DNA of 64,000 nucleotides from Aquimarina algiphila (GTDB lineage: Bacteria > Bacteroidota > Bacteroidia > Flavobacteriales > Flavobacteriaceae): NCBI RefSeq assembly GCF_007489275.1, contig NZ_VLNR01000035.1:1-64000 (forward strand), written 5' to 3'. Each line of letters starts with the position of its first letter. The stretch's first letter is position 1. Below are positions 18,778 through 27,503 of the stretch, piece after piece. The position numbers and the translations under genes were made by a program. The notes beneath the pieces are model-generated. The model had not been told where the DNA came from and did not search any database. It was given only the letters and a program-made list of their open reading frames with translations.

Positions 18778-19125
18778 TTATTTCCAGTTTAGATAGCCAC
18801 CTTTTAAATCTTTAATTTCCACAAATCCCATATCAGATAATTGTTTTGCAGCTTTACGACTTCGGTTTCCAGATCTACAGTATATATAAATGGGTTCTTG
18901 TTTATTCAATTTTTGAAATAGAGATTGAAACGTATCTCTTTCAAAATAATTTATATTGATAGCATTTTTAATATGACTTGTGTTATATTCTTTCGGTGTT
19001 CTAACATCTATTAATTGGGCATCTTTGTTTTCTGTTATTTCTTTTTTAAAAAAAGAAACATCAAGTATTTTAATAGCACTAGATTTTGAATTGGATTTTT
19101 TAAAAATGAAATTGAAAATTGACAT
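18778..19125 (-). CDS. Single-domain rhodanese (sulfurtransferase)
   Basis: 115 aa. The active-site loop YCRSGNRSRKA contains the persulfide-forming Cys83. The fold signature LIDVRTPKEYNTSHIKNAI lies upstream, and the protein ends in the usual GGYLNWK. It has a short N-terminal extension but no clear signal peptide. It moves sulfane sulfur, probably from the SQR product to an acceptor such as glutathione, coenzyme A or low-molecular-weight thiols. It lies between peroxiredoxin and sqr on the same strand. Confidence 0.9.
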   Translation of the reverse strand: MSIFNFIFKKSNSKSSAIKILDVSFFKKEITENKDAQLIDVRTPKEYNTSHIKNAININYFERDTFQSLFQKLNKQEPIYIYCRSGNRSRKAAKQLSDMGFVEIKDLKGGYLNWK

Positions 19126-19226
19126 GATTATATTATTAGATATTGGATATAAGGAAGAAGATGATCATTAATAACATATCACCTTCTCCTTTAAATAATA
19201 AATTTGTTTTGTGATCCTCTTTAGAA

Positions 19227-19883
19227 TTAAATATCCTTTTTCGCGAGATAGAAATCTATTTTTTCAATAGAATCGTCATTAATACGGGCTTCCATTTCTT
19301 CTAAAGTTTTTGGAGGTGGGATAATCACCTTATCTCCTTGTTTCCAATCTAATGGCATAGCTACTTTATACTTGTCTGATGTTTGAAGAGCTTCTAAAGA
19401 CCTCAGAATTTCATCCATATTTCTTCCAACATTTAATGGGTAATACATGATTAAACGTATCTTTTTTGCTGGGTCAATAAAAAATACAGCACGTACAGCA
19501 GCAGTCTCACTTTCATTTGGTTGAAGCATCCCATATAATTTTGAAACTTTCATATCCAAATCTGCGATAATAGGAAAGTCAAAATACACTCCTGTTTTTT
19601 CTCTTACATTATTTACCCACCCCAAATGAGAGTGAATACTATCAATACTTAACCCTATAAGTTCAGTATTTAAAGCGTCAAACTCTTTCTTTCTTATTGC
19701 AAATCCACTCATTTCTGTAGTACATACCGGTGTGAAATCTGCTGGATGAGAAAACATGATTATCCATTGATCTTTAGCATATTCAGAGAACTTTATTTTG
19801 CCTTTTGTTGTGAGTGCTTCAAAATCTGGAGCATCATCACCAATTCTGGGGATAGTTATTTTTTTTTCGTCTAATATATCCAT
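19227..19883 (-). CDS. 1-Cys peroxiredoxin, Prx6-like
   Basis: 218 aa, typical of the Prx6 group. The peroxidatic Cys54 is in SHPADFTPVCTTEM. The C-terminal extension with KVIIPPPKTLEEMEAR is a Prx6 hallmark, and no resolving Cys is seen. It reduces peroxides, and related enzymes in sulfur clusters may handle persulfides. A palindrome AGTAAC-N4-GTTACA lies 46 bases upstream of its start, so it probably heads a transcript with the rhodanese gene. Confidence 0.88.
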   Translation of the reverse strand: MDILDEKKITIPRIGDDAPDFEALTTKGKIKFSEYAKDQWIIMFSHPADFTPVCTTEMSGFAIRKKEFDALNTELIGLSIDSIHSHLGWVNNVREKTGVYFDFPIIADLDMKVSKLYGMLQPNESETAAVRAVFFIDPAKKIRLIMYYPLNVGRNMDEILRSLEALQTSDKYKVAMPLDWKQGDKVIIPPPKTLEEMEARINDDSIEKIDFYLAKKDI

Positions 19884-19928
19884 GGTTTTTATTTTTTAGT
19901 AAAGTTAATTCTCATTATTATGTAATAC

Positions 19929-19944
19929 AGTAACATGGGTTACA
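19929..19944. promoter_or_regulatory. Palindromic operator upstream of the peroxiredoxin gene
   Basis: AGTAAC-ATGG-GTTACA, a 6-4-6 inverted repeat, 46 bases upstream of the start codon. Same pattern as at 18696 and 24388. Confidence 0.65.
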
Positions 19945-19964
19945 TTGGAGCATTTTTATATAAA

Positions 19965-20000
19965 AAAAAGAGTCATCTCTAAAGACAACTCTTTTTACTA
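19965..20000 (-). terminator. Terminator of the MBL-rhodanese transcript
   Basis: AAAAAGAGTcaTCT...AGAcaACTCTTTTT hairpin between the MBL-rhodanese stop and the peroxiredoxin promoter. On the minus strand it ends in a T run. Confidence 0.6.
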
Positions 20001-20030
20001 ACCAACTAAAAATCTAAATGGAATTGGAAA

Positions 20031-21443
20031 CTATTTTAATGTTGTGGGACATACATGGTCTGTAATATCTATATCAGAATTTTTGATCGCTTCAAAACCA
20101 CCCGAAATATCAATAACATTGTGGATCCCTCTACTTTTAAGAATGGAAGAAGCAATCATGCTTCTATATCCTCCTGCACAATGAATGTAAAAAGATGTGT
20201 CTTTTGGGAATTCTACTAAATGCTCATTAAGAAAATCTAGTGGTGTGTTTTTTGCACTTTCAATATGTTCAGAAATGTATTCACTTTCTTTGCGAACATC
20301 AAAAATGGGAATGTTTTCTTCGTCCAATATTTTCTTTAAAATATCTACAGATATAGTACTAACCGTATCATATTCCATTGCCGCCTGTCTCCACGCATCA
20401 AATCCACCTTCTAGATATCCAAGTGTATTGTCAAAACCAACTCTCGAAAGTCTCGTAATAGTTTCTTCTTCAGAACCTTTTGGTGTTACAAGTAGAATCG
20501 GCTGTTTTACATCTACAATTAACGCACCTACCCAGGGAGCAAAACTTCCGTCTAATCCTATGAAGATAGAACGAGGAATATGACCTTTGGAAAAATCATG
20601 TGGACGACGCACATCTAATACAATTGCTCCGGTCTCATTAGCTAATGCTTCAAAAGCTTTTGGTGATAAAGCAGTTGTTCCTCTTTCTAAAACAATATCA
20701 ATATCATCATACCCTTCTTTATTCAATTTTACATTTAACGGAAAATATTTTGGTGGAGGTAACAGTCCCTCGGTCACTTCTTTAACGAATTCTTCTTTAC
20801 TCATATCTGCACGAAGTGCATAGTTCACTTGTTTTTGATTTCCTAATGTATCTACCGTTTCTTTCATCATGTTTTTACCACAAGCAGATCCAGCACCATG
20901 AGCTGGATACACGATAACATCATCTGATAAAGGCATTATTTTAGTACGAAGACTATCGTATAATGTTTCTGCTAATTGTTCTTTAGTCATATGAGCTGCC
21001 TTTTGGGCTAGGTCAGGACGTCCTACATCACCTAAAAAGAGGGTGTCTCCACTAAAAATGGCATAATCTTTACCATTAGCATCTCTTAAAAGGTATGTTG
21101 TACTTTCCATGGTATGTCCAGGAGTATGAAGTACTTTAATGATACAATCTCCTAATTTAAACTCTTGACCATCTTTTGCAATAATCGCCTCAAAAGCTGG
21201 GTTTGCATTAGGTCCATAGACAATAGAGGCCTTTGTTTCCTTGGCAAGTGTGATATGGCCACTTACAAAATCAGCATGAAAATGAGTTTCAAAGATATAT
21301 TTGATTTTGGCATCATCAAGTTTTGCTCTTTTAAGATAAGGTTTTACTTCTCTTAATGGATCTATAATAGCGACTTCGCCATTACTTTCGATATAATAAG
21401 CGCCTTGTGCCAGGCATCCGGTATAAATTTGTTCTACTTTCAT
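20031..21443 (-). CDS. Persulfide dioxygenase-like MBL fold protein with two rhodanese domains
   Basis: 470 aa. The N-terminal about 240 residues are a metallo-beta-lactamase fold with ETHE1-type iron ligands: THFHADFVSGH (about residues 53-63), HTPGHTMEST and FSGDTLFLGDVGRPDLA. Two rhodanese domains follow. The first (about 260-350; LDVRRPHDFSKGHIPRSIFI) lacks a Cys in its active loop. The second (about 365-460; FYIHCAGGYRSMIAS) has it. The arrangement matches CstB/ETHE1-rhodanese fusions that oxidise thiol persulfides to sulfite or thiosulfate. It lies 62 bases downstream of SulP. Confidence 0.9.
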   Translation of the reverse strand: MKVEQIYTGCLAQGAYYIESNGEVAIIDPLREVKPYLKRAKLDDAKIKYIFETHFHADFVSGHITLAKETKASIVYGPNANPAFEAIIAKDGQEFKLGDCIIKVLHTPGHTMESTTYLLRDANGKDYAIFSGDTLFLGDVGRPDLAQKAAHMTKEQLAETLYDSLRTKIMPLSDDVIVYPAHGAGSACGKNMMKETVDTLGNQKQVNYALRADMSKEEFVKEVTEGLLPPPKYFPLNVKLNKEGYDDIDIVLERGTTALSPKAFEALANETGAIVLDVRRPHDFSKGHIPRSIFIGLDGSFAPWVGALIVDVKQPILLVTPKGSEEETITRLSRVGFDNTLGYLEGGFDAWRQAAMEYDTVSTISVDILKKILDEENIPIFDVRKESEYISEHIESAKNTPLDFLNEHLVEFPKDTSFYIHCAGGYRSMIASSILKSRGIHNVIDISGGFEAIKNSDIDITDHVCPTTLK

Positions 21444-21505
21444 AATTGTTTTCTTTAAGGTTTAATGCTATAAAGCTAACTTTGATATTTCTTGTTTACA
21501 GCTAC

Positions 21506-23242
21506 TTAGGTTACAGATGTTTCTTTGGTTTGAAGCGCTATTTTTTTCTGAATAGCTGTTTTTTGTTTTGCATGGATATGATGATCATAAGCTTCATATG
21601 TTTTTACAAAAAGATGTTCTCTTCCTATCATGTCAATTAACCCACTGCTGAATATGATGTCTCTTGCTGGTCCTATGGCACCAGCGATTAAAAATTGTAT
21701 TTGATTGTTTTTAAGGTCTTTAATTAACTGTTGTAACATGTGCATAGCACTACTGTCAATGTAATTAATGGATTCTGCATTAAGAATTATTGTTTTAAGG
21801 TTATTTCCTTTTTGAGCCATATGACGGTGAAGTTCATTTTTGAAGTATTCTTTATTTCCAAAATAGAGTTGTGCATCAAAACGAATGATGAGAAGTTCTT
21901 CTGAGACCTCTACATCAGAACCAAAACGATCAATATTTCTGAAATAATTAGTGTTTTTTACTTTTCCCAGTATTGCGATATGTGGCTTTGAAATCCTATA
22001 AACTAATAACAATAAAGAAATCAGAACTCCAAGTAATATTCCCTCTTTGATTCCGACAGTAAGCGTAATTAAAAATGTAATAATCAATAGCGCAAATTCA
22101 TCTTTTCTATTTTTAAATAATTGAATAGGATATTTTGTATCAATTAACCCAAAGACTGCAACCATAATGATAGATGCAAGTATCGCATTAGGTAAAAAAT
22201 AAAATAAGGGTGTTAGAAATAGGAGGGTAGCTCCTACAATAATTACACTAACAATAGCTGCGATTCCTGTTCTAGCTCCGGCTTGTTCATTTACTGCCGT
22301 TCTTGAGAAACCACCAGTAGTAGGGTATGATTGGAAAAGGGATCCTATAATATTAGATGTTCCCAATGCAATTAATTCCTGATTGGCATCTATTTCATAA
22401 TCGCTATGTTTTTCTTCTACAGCTTTAGCAACAGATATTGCTTCCATGAAAGCGATAAGTGCCAAAGTTAGAGCAATAGGAACGAGTTCAGGAATCCTGG
22501 AGTATTGAATAGATGGTATTTCAAACGCAGGTAATCCATGCGGAATAGTTCCTACTATTTTTACTCCCGAATCACTCAAGTCAGTACTATAGATAGCTGT
22601 AATTCCAAGAATGACAACAATCAAAGCTGCCGGCATTTTTTGATTTATTTTTTTAATACTTTTAATAAGTATAATTGCAATAACTCCAATTATTAAAGTA
22701 TATATGTTGATTCGATCAATAGTGTCTAAAGCATTTTTTAAAAGAATATGTACTTGATTACTGCGTTCAATTTCAGTGCCTAAAAGATGCTTTAGCTGAC
22801 TTAATCCTATTATAATCGCTGCTGCAGATGTAAATCCACTTATTACAGGTTTAGATAAGAAATTTACCAAAAAACCCATTCTAAGCACCCCCAGAAGAAG
22901 CTGTATGCTTCCCATAAAAAGAGCAAGAAAAATAGCCATTGCAATGTATTCTTCAATGCTTGATAATGCAAGAGCACCTAGTCCAGAAGCAACTAATAAA
23001 GAATCCATAGCTACAGGGCCGACTGCCAATTGACGAGAGGTTCCTAGTATTGCATAAACAATTTGAGGGATTAATGCAGCATATAACCCAAATACAGGAG
23101 GCAGGCCAGCAATCATTGCATAAGCCATTCCTTGCGGAATTAACATAATCCCAACAGTGATACCTGCAGCGACATCACCAGATATGTATGTTTTTTTATA
23201 AGTGGAAAGCCACTGAAAAATTGGAAAGTATTGTTTTAACAT
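21506..23242 (-). CDS. SulP family anion transporter with STAS domain
   Basis: 578 aa. About 12 membrane helices are followed by a C-terminal STAS domain (LKTIILNAESINYIDSSAMH at about residues 480-500). MLIPQGMAYAMIAGLPPVFG near residue 35-55 is the classic SulP signature. In this setting it probably moves sulfate or sulfite, the end products of sulfide oxidation, or bicarbonate; substrate cannot be read from sequence. It lies 64 bases downstream of the Crp-family gene and upstream of the MBL-rhodanese gene. Confidence 0.9.
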   Translation of the reverse strand: MLKQYFPIFQWLSTYKKTYISGDVAAGITVGIMLIPQGMAYAMIAGLPPVFGLYAALIPQIVYAILGTSRQLAVGPVAMDSLLVASGLGALALSSIEEYIAMAIFLALFMGSIQLLLGVLRMGFLVNFLSKPVISGFTSAAAIIIGLSQLKHLLGTEIERSNQVHILLKNALDTIDRINIYTLIIGVIAIILIKSIKKINQKMPAALIVVILGITAIYSTDLSDSGVKIVGTIPHGLPAFEIPSIQYSRIPELVPIALTLALIAFMEAISVAKAVEEKHSDYEIDANQELIALGTSNIIGSLFQSYPTTGGFSRTAVNEQAGARTGIAAIVSVIIVGATLLFLTPLFYFLPNAILASIIMVAVFGLIDTKYPIQLFKNRKDEFALLIITFLITLTVGIKEGILLGVLISLLLLVYRISKPHIAILGKVKNTNYFRNIDRFGSDVEVSEELLIIRFDAQLYFGNKEYFKNELHRHMAQKGNNLKTIILNAESINYIDSSAMHMLQQLIKDLKNNQIQFLIAGAIGPARDIIFSSGLIDMIGREHLFVKTYEAYDHHIHAKQKTAIQKKIALQTKETSVT

Positions 23243-23305
23243 CTAATCAAAAGTTTATATCCATAAGATATTGAGTGTTTTTTATTGGTATTGTTAGTTA
23301 TGAAC

Positions 23306-23941
23306 TTATGATAGATCAAGGATTTTGATATGATTTCGATACAATTCGATCTTATTAATCTGTTCTAATTTTTTAAGTAACCTAGATATTACTACTCTAG
23401 AACTATGAAGTTCATATGCAATTTCTTGATGTGTATTATGAATAATATCTTCTTTATTAATTCTAGCTTTTTCTCTTAAGTAATTTATAAGACGTTCATC
23501 CATTCTATCAAATGCAATACTGTCCAACGTTTGGAGAAGTTCATTTAAACGATGATGATAACTTTCAAAAACAAAATTTCTCCAGGATTTATATTTTGCC
23601 GTCCATTCTTCCATTTTTCTAATTGGAATCATAATAAGTTTAGTATCTGTTTCTGCTATAGCGCGAATTTCACTTTTGGTTTGTCCCATACAACATGTCA
23701 TTGTCATTGAACACGTATCTCCTTGTTCCAGATAATATAATAGTAATTCATCTCCTTCTTTATCTTCTCTAAGGACTTTAATTGCTCCTGATACGAGTAA
23801 TGGCATTCCTCTAACATAATCCCCAATTTCCATTAACTTATATCCAGCTGGAACCTCTTTAAAAGTTCCAACGTGTAATATGTCATTTATCAAAGCATCT
23901 TCAAATAGATGCCCATAACTTATTTTTAGTTCCTGGATCAT
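23306..23941 (-). CDS. Crp/Fnr family regulator with a cysteine cluster
   Basis: 211 aa. An N-terminal cyclic-nucleotide-binding-type beta barrel (residues about 25-120) and a C-terminal winged helix (about 150-205; HQEIAYELHSSRVVISRLLK is the recognition region). Three cysteines, Cys77, Cys83 and Cys84, sit within eight residues in the sensor domain (GDTCSMTMTCCMG), not in the N-terminal FNR cluster position. The start overlaps the upstream DUF983 stop by four bases (ATGA), so the two are translationally coupled. It is the obvious candidate regulator of the sulfur cluster; the cysteines suggest thiol or persulfide sensing, which is inference. Confidence 0.88.
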   Translation of the reverse strand: MIQELKISYGHLFEDALINDILHVGTFKEVPAGYKLMEIGDYVRGMPLLVSGAIKVLREDKEGDELLLYYLEQGDTCSMTMTCCMGQTKSEIRAIAETDTKLIMIPIRKMEEWTAKYKSWRNFVFESYHHRLNELLQTLDSIAFDRMDERLINYLREKARINKEDIIHNTHQEIAYELHSSRVVISRLLKKLEQINKIELYRNHIKILDLS

Positions 23942-24342
23942 TTATTAGATTTTGGTGTTATTTGTTTAGAAACAGATTCATCATAATTGAAGAAAAAATT
24001 AGCCCATATAGATTTTGATATAGCCCCTATATATGGCATTAAAACAAATAAAGTAGTAACAATACTTACAAAAATGATCATAGGAGTTACATCAAGATTT
24101 AATAGTCTTATCAAAATATAGACAGCTACACTAATTGCAATTCCCACACCATATGAAACATACATTGAACCATAGTAAAAACTTGGTTCTAAACTATATT
24201 TTAGTTCACACTTAGGGCATTTTTCTTTTACCTTATTAAAGTTTCCTAAATTATAAGGATTGGCTTCTAAAAATTCTCCTTTATGACACCTGGGACATTT
24301 TAAAAATAGTATGCTGTATATTTTTGAACCTCTACCAAACAT
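23938..24342 (-). CDS. DUF983 family membrane protein
   Basis: 134 aa from the preferred ATG (an in-frame ATG at 24375 would add 11 residues). Two zinc-ribbon-type CPxC motifs, LKCPRCHKGEF and KEKCPKCELKY, are followed by a membrane hairpin with two helices (VGIAISVAVYILIRL and IIFVSIVTTLFVLMPYIGAI), as in DUF983. The preferred start puts the GTAAC palindrome 46 bases upstream, exactly as at the peroxiredoxin gene. It overlaps the Crp-family gene by four bases. Function unknown. Confidence 0.82.
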   Translation of the reverse strand: MFGRGSKIYSILFLKCPRCHKGEFLEANPYNLGNFNKVKEKCPKCELKYSLEPSFYYGSMYVSYGVGIAISVAVYILIRLLNLDVTPMIIFVSIVTTLFVLMPYIGAISKSIWANFFFNYDESVSKQITPKSNK

Positions 24343-24387
24343 TATGTTGTTTTTTTGATAAAAGTAAAACTTCAAAATCTTCTTATC

Positions 24388-24403
24388 AGTAACAAAGGTT
24401 ACA
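24388..24403. promoter_or_regulatory. Palindromic operator upstream of the DUF983-crp transcript
   Basis: AGTAAC-AAAG-GTTACA, a 6-4-6 inverted repeat, 46 bases upstream of the preferred DUF983 start. It suggests autoregulation of the Crp-family gene. Confidence 0.65.
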
Positions 24404-24568
24404 TAGCTTAATTGAAATTATTTTCGAAAACTATTCAAAATCGATTTGTTTAAAAATGATATAAATCATAGTAATTTTAATAGGTGTAAATACCGGATTA
24501 TTTACCTCTATTTACTGGCTAAAAATGTAAATATGATATTCGTCATAATTTACTTTTTCACTCGAAAT

Positions 24569-24576
24569 TACCTTTG
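24569..24576 (+). promoter_or_regulatory. Bacteroidetes -7 promoter element of the ompW-like gene
   Basis: TACCTTTG fits the TAnnTTTG -7 consensus and lies 27 bases before the ATG. The -33 TTG is not clear. An imperfect inverted repeat GTAAATATGA...TCATAATTTAC lies immediately upstream. Confidence 0.55.
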
Positions 24577-24603
24577 CATTAAATCATTTAAATTAGAACG
24601 GTA

Positions 24604-25257
24604 ATGAGAAAAATTGGAGTTATTTTATTCGTTAGTTTGGTAGCATCTTTTTCTTCCTATTCACAAGAAAAAGTAGCAGATGAAACCAATAATTTTAGTA
24701 GATGGCAAGTAAGACTTAGAGGGGTAGCAGTAGCTCCTGATGAAAGTGCTTCTATTGATGCTATTGGAGGGGATGTAGATATATCTACTACATTTGTCCC
24801 AGAATTGGATTTTACTTACTTTTTTACAGAACATTGGGCGGCAGAACTTATTTTGGCTACAACAAAACATGAGGTAGAAGCAATTTCTACTGCGGTTGGA
24901 AATATTGACTTAGGTGATGTATGGTTATTACCACCAACATTAACAGTGCAATATCATTTTACAGGGGGAGCGTTTAAACCATACCTGGGAACTGGTATAA
25001 ATTATACTATTTTTTATGGGGTGGATGAAGGACCAATAGCAGATGATATAGATTATGATAATAGTGTTGGTTTTGCTTTACAAGCAGGATTGGATTATGC
25101 ATTAGATGACAAATGGTTTTTAAATGTTGATGTGAAAAAGCTATTCCTTCAGACCGATGTAACTGTAAATGCGACTAATGCATTGGGAGCTACTGTTGGA
25201 GCAGATGTGGATATTAATCCATGGTTATTTGGTTTTGGAGTAGGATATAAATTTTAA
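24604..25257 (+). CDS. ompW: OmpW family outer membrane protein
   Basis: 217 aa with a signal peptide ending SSYSQ. Residues 30 to the end form an eight-strand beta-barrel pattern. OmpW features include RWQVRLRGVAVAPDESA at the mature N-terminus, TYFFTEHWAAELILATTKHE, LLPPTLTVQYHF in the middle and a C-terminal GFGVGYKF ending in Phe for Bam insertion. OmpW proteins form hydrophobic channels in the outer membrane. It is monocistronic, with a promoter and a strong terminator. Confidence 0.88.
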   Translation: MRKIGVILFVSLVASFSSYSQEKVADETNNFSRWQVRLRGVAVAPDESASIDAIGGDVDISTTFVPELDFTYFFTEHWAAELILATTKHEVEAISTAVGNIDLGDVWLLPPTLTVQYHFTGGAFKPYLGTGINYTIFYGVDEGPIADDIDYDNSVGFALQAGLDYALDDKWFLNVDVKKLFLQTDVTVNATNALGATVGADVDINPWLFGFGVGYKF

Positions 25258-25275
25258 ATTCTAATATTTGTAAAG

Positions 25276-25312
25276 AAGAACCCTATAAACTAATTTATAG
25301 GGTTCTTTTTTC
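25276..25312 (+). terminator. Rho-independent terminator after ompW
   Basis: GAACCCTATAAA-CTAA-TTTATAGGGTTC followed by TTTTTT, a 12-bp perfect stem. Confidence 0.85.
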
Positions 25313-25406
25313 CTTAATTTCTGTTTTTATTGTTGAATTATGCCCTAAAATTGACAATTTAAACGTTTTTTATGATTTTAAATGAAGTGTGAATCATTTA
25401 GAACAT

Positions 25407-25414
25407 TAACTTTG
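25407..25414 (+). promoter_or_regulatory. -7 promoter element of the COG2426 gene
   Basis: TAACTTTG matches TAnnTTTG, 23 bases before the GTG start at 25438. Confidence 0.5.
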
Positions 25415-25437
25415 CGCTCTCTTAGAAAAGTAAATTT

Positions 25438-25896
25438 GTGATTCAGGATATTATTATAGCTATTTTATGGAGCATTTCTCCTTTTGGGGAAGCTAAAGTT
25501 GGGATTCCATATGGAATGTTCAATGGAGTAAACATTTACTTGGTTTTTGTAGTATGTTTTCTTGCCAATGTTCTTGTTTTTCCTTTAATGATATTTTTTT
25601 TAGAAAAGGTAAATAGTTATTTATTACGATGGCATTATTATAAAAAAGCCGCAATATATGTTGCTCGAAAAGCCAAAGTAGGATCTGGTGAAAAAATTCA
25701 AAAATATGGCTTTTGGGGTCTTCTGTTTTTTGTGATGATTCCATTACCAGGAACTGGAGTATATGCAGGCAGTATTGCATCATACTTATTTAAAATCAAA
25801 AAAAGAAAAGCTTTTATGGCAAATACCGTGGGGATATTCTTTTCTTCAGTAATAGTTTGGGGCACCACGTTACTTACCATGCAAGGCATTTCTTAA
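25438..25896 (+). CDS. COG2426 small multidrug export-like membrane protein
   Basis: 152 aa with about four membrane helices. ISPFGEAKVGIPYGMFNG at the N-terminus and VMIPLPGTGVYAGSIASYLF at about residues 100-120 are the family signature. The family is annotated as small multidrug exporter but its function is not established. The start is GTG at 25438, preceded by a good -7 element. It is convergent with the DUF2589 cluster. Confidence 0.8.
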   Translation: MIQDIIIAILWSISPFGEAKVGIPYGMFNGVNIYLVFVVCFLANVLVFPLMIFFLEKVNSYLLRWHYYKKAAIYVARKAKVGSGEKIQKYGFWGLLFFVMIPLPGTGVYAGSIASYLFKIKKRKAFMANTVGIFFSSVIVWGTTLLTMQGIS

Positions 25897-25935
25897 TTTT
25901 CCTTTTGCAATATTCTAAAACCAAAATAAAGTTAT

Positions 25936-26556
25936 TTAATTAGGAATCTGCGCTCTTAGTACTTTCTCATATCCCTGAATTAAACTTTTAAGTCCTTCAG
26001 GACTTTTTTGTGGTTGCATAATGATTTCTAAACTACTGGTTTGTAATTGAGTATTGTTTTCAGTATTAGCTTCTGTGTCTTTTGTAGGGAAACTAACTTT
26101 TAAATCATCATTTTCTACTAAAATCTCCAGATTTGTTTTAAAACGAACCTCTGATATCTGAGATGAAGAAATAGGTATTAATGCAATTAAGGGCACATGT
26201 ACATTCTTCATTACAACTCCGCTAGAAGTTTGTTCTGGATACTGAACCACTACTGTTTTTGGCTTTAGTGCATTAGATGTTTTTGTTTTAGAAATACCCT
26301 TGTCATCCTGGAGTGCCTCTTTTGCATCAGCAAAAGTTTGCATTGCTTCTTCTAACTCTTCTTTGGTAGGACGTTTTTTTCTGAGAATTTTTTTTGCTGC
26401 ATGTAATGCGTCATCAAGAGAACCTGTAATTAGTTCGGTCCCACCAGAACTTTCAAAATATCGATCTATCACTTTTAGATTTTCATCCATTAATGCCGAG
26501 TTAGCAGAAAGCGTAGCATCGTTAATTGCTTTTATGAATTGATCAAAATTTATCAT
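25936..26556 (-). CDS. DUF2589-like protein with helical N-terminus
   Basis: 206 aa, no signal peptide. The N-terminal half is helical (FIKAINDATLSANSALMDEN; then RPTKEELEEAMQTFADAKEA). The second half begins with VPLIALIPISSSQISEVRF, which aligns with the core of the two DUF2589 proteins upstream (LPLVTIFPFSPLGVETVNI and LPILTVIPLNSLAVDNVDI). It is therefore probably a third, diverged member of the family. Its start overlaps the stop of the zinc-ribbon gene by 14 bases. Last gene of the four-gene operon. Function unknown. Confidence 0.7.
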   Translation of the reverse strand: MINFDQFIKAINDATLSANSALMDENLKVIDRYFESSGGTELITGSLDDALHAAKKILRKKRPTKEELEEAMQTFADAKEALQDDKGISKTKTSNALKPKTVVVQYPEQTSSGVVMKNVHVPLIALIPISSSQISEVRFKTNLEILVENDDLKVSFPTKDTEANTENNTQLQTSSLEIIMQPQKSPEGLKSLIQGYEKVLRAQIPN

Positions 26557-26764
26557 AAGATTTATTTTTTAGTTTAGCTCCTGCCTGCTTAAGTTCTTCA
26601 TATTTTTCTATTGCATTTCTAGTTTCATCAATACTTTCGGGAGATAAAGCCACAACAGATTGACATGAGGGGCAAGCAAATTTTACACCTTGTAAAAGAG
26701 AGGTTATATCGAATGGAATTTGACCCTGACAAACGGGACATGGTATTTTTTGTTCGTTGATCAT
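26543..26764 (-). CDS. Small double zinc-knuckle protein
   Basis: 73 aa. Two knuckles, PCPVCQGQI and ACPSCQSVV, can coordinate one zinc ion. The rest is a short charged helix (SIDETRNAIEKYEELKQAG). It lies between two DUF2589-type genes, 18 bases after one and overlapping the other, so it is surely part of that operon. It may be an adaptor for the cluster. Function unknown. Confidence 0.7.
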   Translation of the reverse strand: MINEQKIPCPVCQGQIPFDITSLLQGVKFACPSCQSVVALSPESIDETRNAIEKYEELKQAGAKLKNKSYDKF

Positions 26765-26782
26765 TTTGTTTGTTTTATAATA

Positions 26783-27430
26783 TTAATTTTTATCCAGTGG
26801 CATTTCTAAAGGTTCAATAGCTTTTGTATACACATCAATGATCGTTAGAAGCCCTTTTGTAAGAGGTAAAGTACCAGCAGTTACGCCTATAGAATACGCT
26901 GCATTTAGATCATTGCTTTCATATGTGTTAATGTTAGTATCTGTATTCTTAAGCATATTATTTTTAGGAGCTATTTTACCTAACATTTCTACAGAAGGAT
27001 TTTTTTTTGTCCAGTTAATATCTGAAGTATTCTCTTCTGAAAAGTCATCATGATTCCAATCTTCATCGACACTATATTGAGAAGTGACATCAATATTAAA
27101 ATCAATATTAACTGTTTCTACACCTAATGGACTGAATGGGAATATTGTAACTAATGGAAGACTAAAGTATGTAGTTATCTGTTGAATTTCTGGTTCTGAA
27201 TTAATAGCATCTCCGGTCTCTAATACTCCTCTTGTAACCGACATCTTCAGCATTTTTGGTTTATAATGTTTTCCATTATAATGAAAACAATTATCCAGGA
27301 GTGATCTTATTTGCTCCTCTGCCATTTTAGATTGTGCTTTGGCAACAGCAACCAATGGTTGAGATATAAGTTCATTTATCAATGAACCTGTAAAATCATA
27401 TTGGTTTTCTTTTTTAGGTTTTTTAGCCAT
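26783..27430 (-). CDS. DUF2589 family protein
   Basis: 215 aa, cytoplasmic. The N-terminal SLINELISQPLVAVAKAQSK and the core LPLVTIFPFSPLGVETVNI match DUF2589, whose members have an N-terminal amphipathic helix followed by a beta-rich domain. The central acidic segment is variable. It pairs with the next paralogue upstream, which has the same length and layout: NELISQPLVAVAKAQSKMA compares with DDLIGGPLNAAAKANSAMA. The C-terminus ends KAIEPLEMP in this copy and KAIEPYEMP in the other. Function unknown. Confidence 0.75.
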   Translation of the reverse strand: MAKKPKKENQYDFTGSLINELISQPLVAVAKAQSKMAEEQIRSLLDNCFHYNGKHYKPKMLKMSVTRGVLETGDAINSEPEIQQITTYFSLPLVTIFPFSPLGVETVNIDFNIDVTSQYSVDEDWNHDDFSEENTSDINWTKKNPSVEMLGKIAPKNNMLKNTDTNINTYESNDLNAAYSIGVTAGTLPLTKGLLTIIDVYTKAIEPLEMPLDKN

Positions 27431-27503
27431 TTTGTTGTGTTTAGAGAAGTGAAATCGATAAAATAAGAATAGACATCTTATTTTATCGATTACTACTTAA
27501 TTA

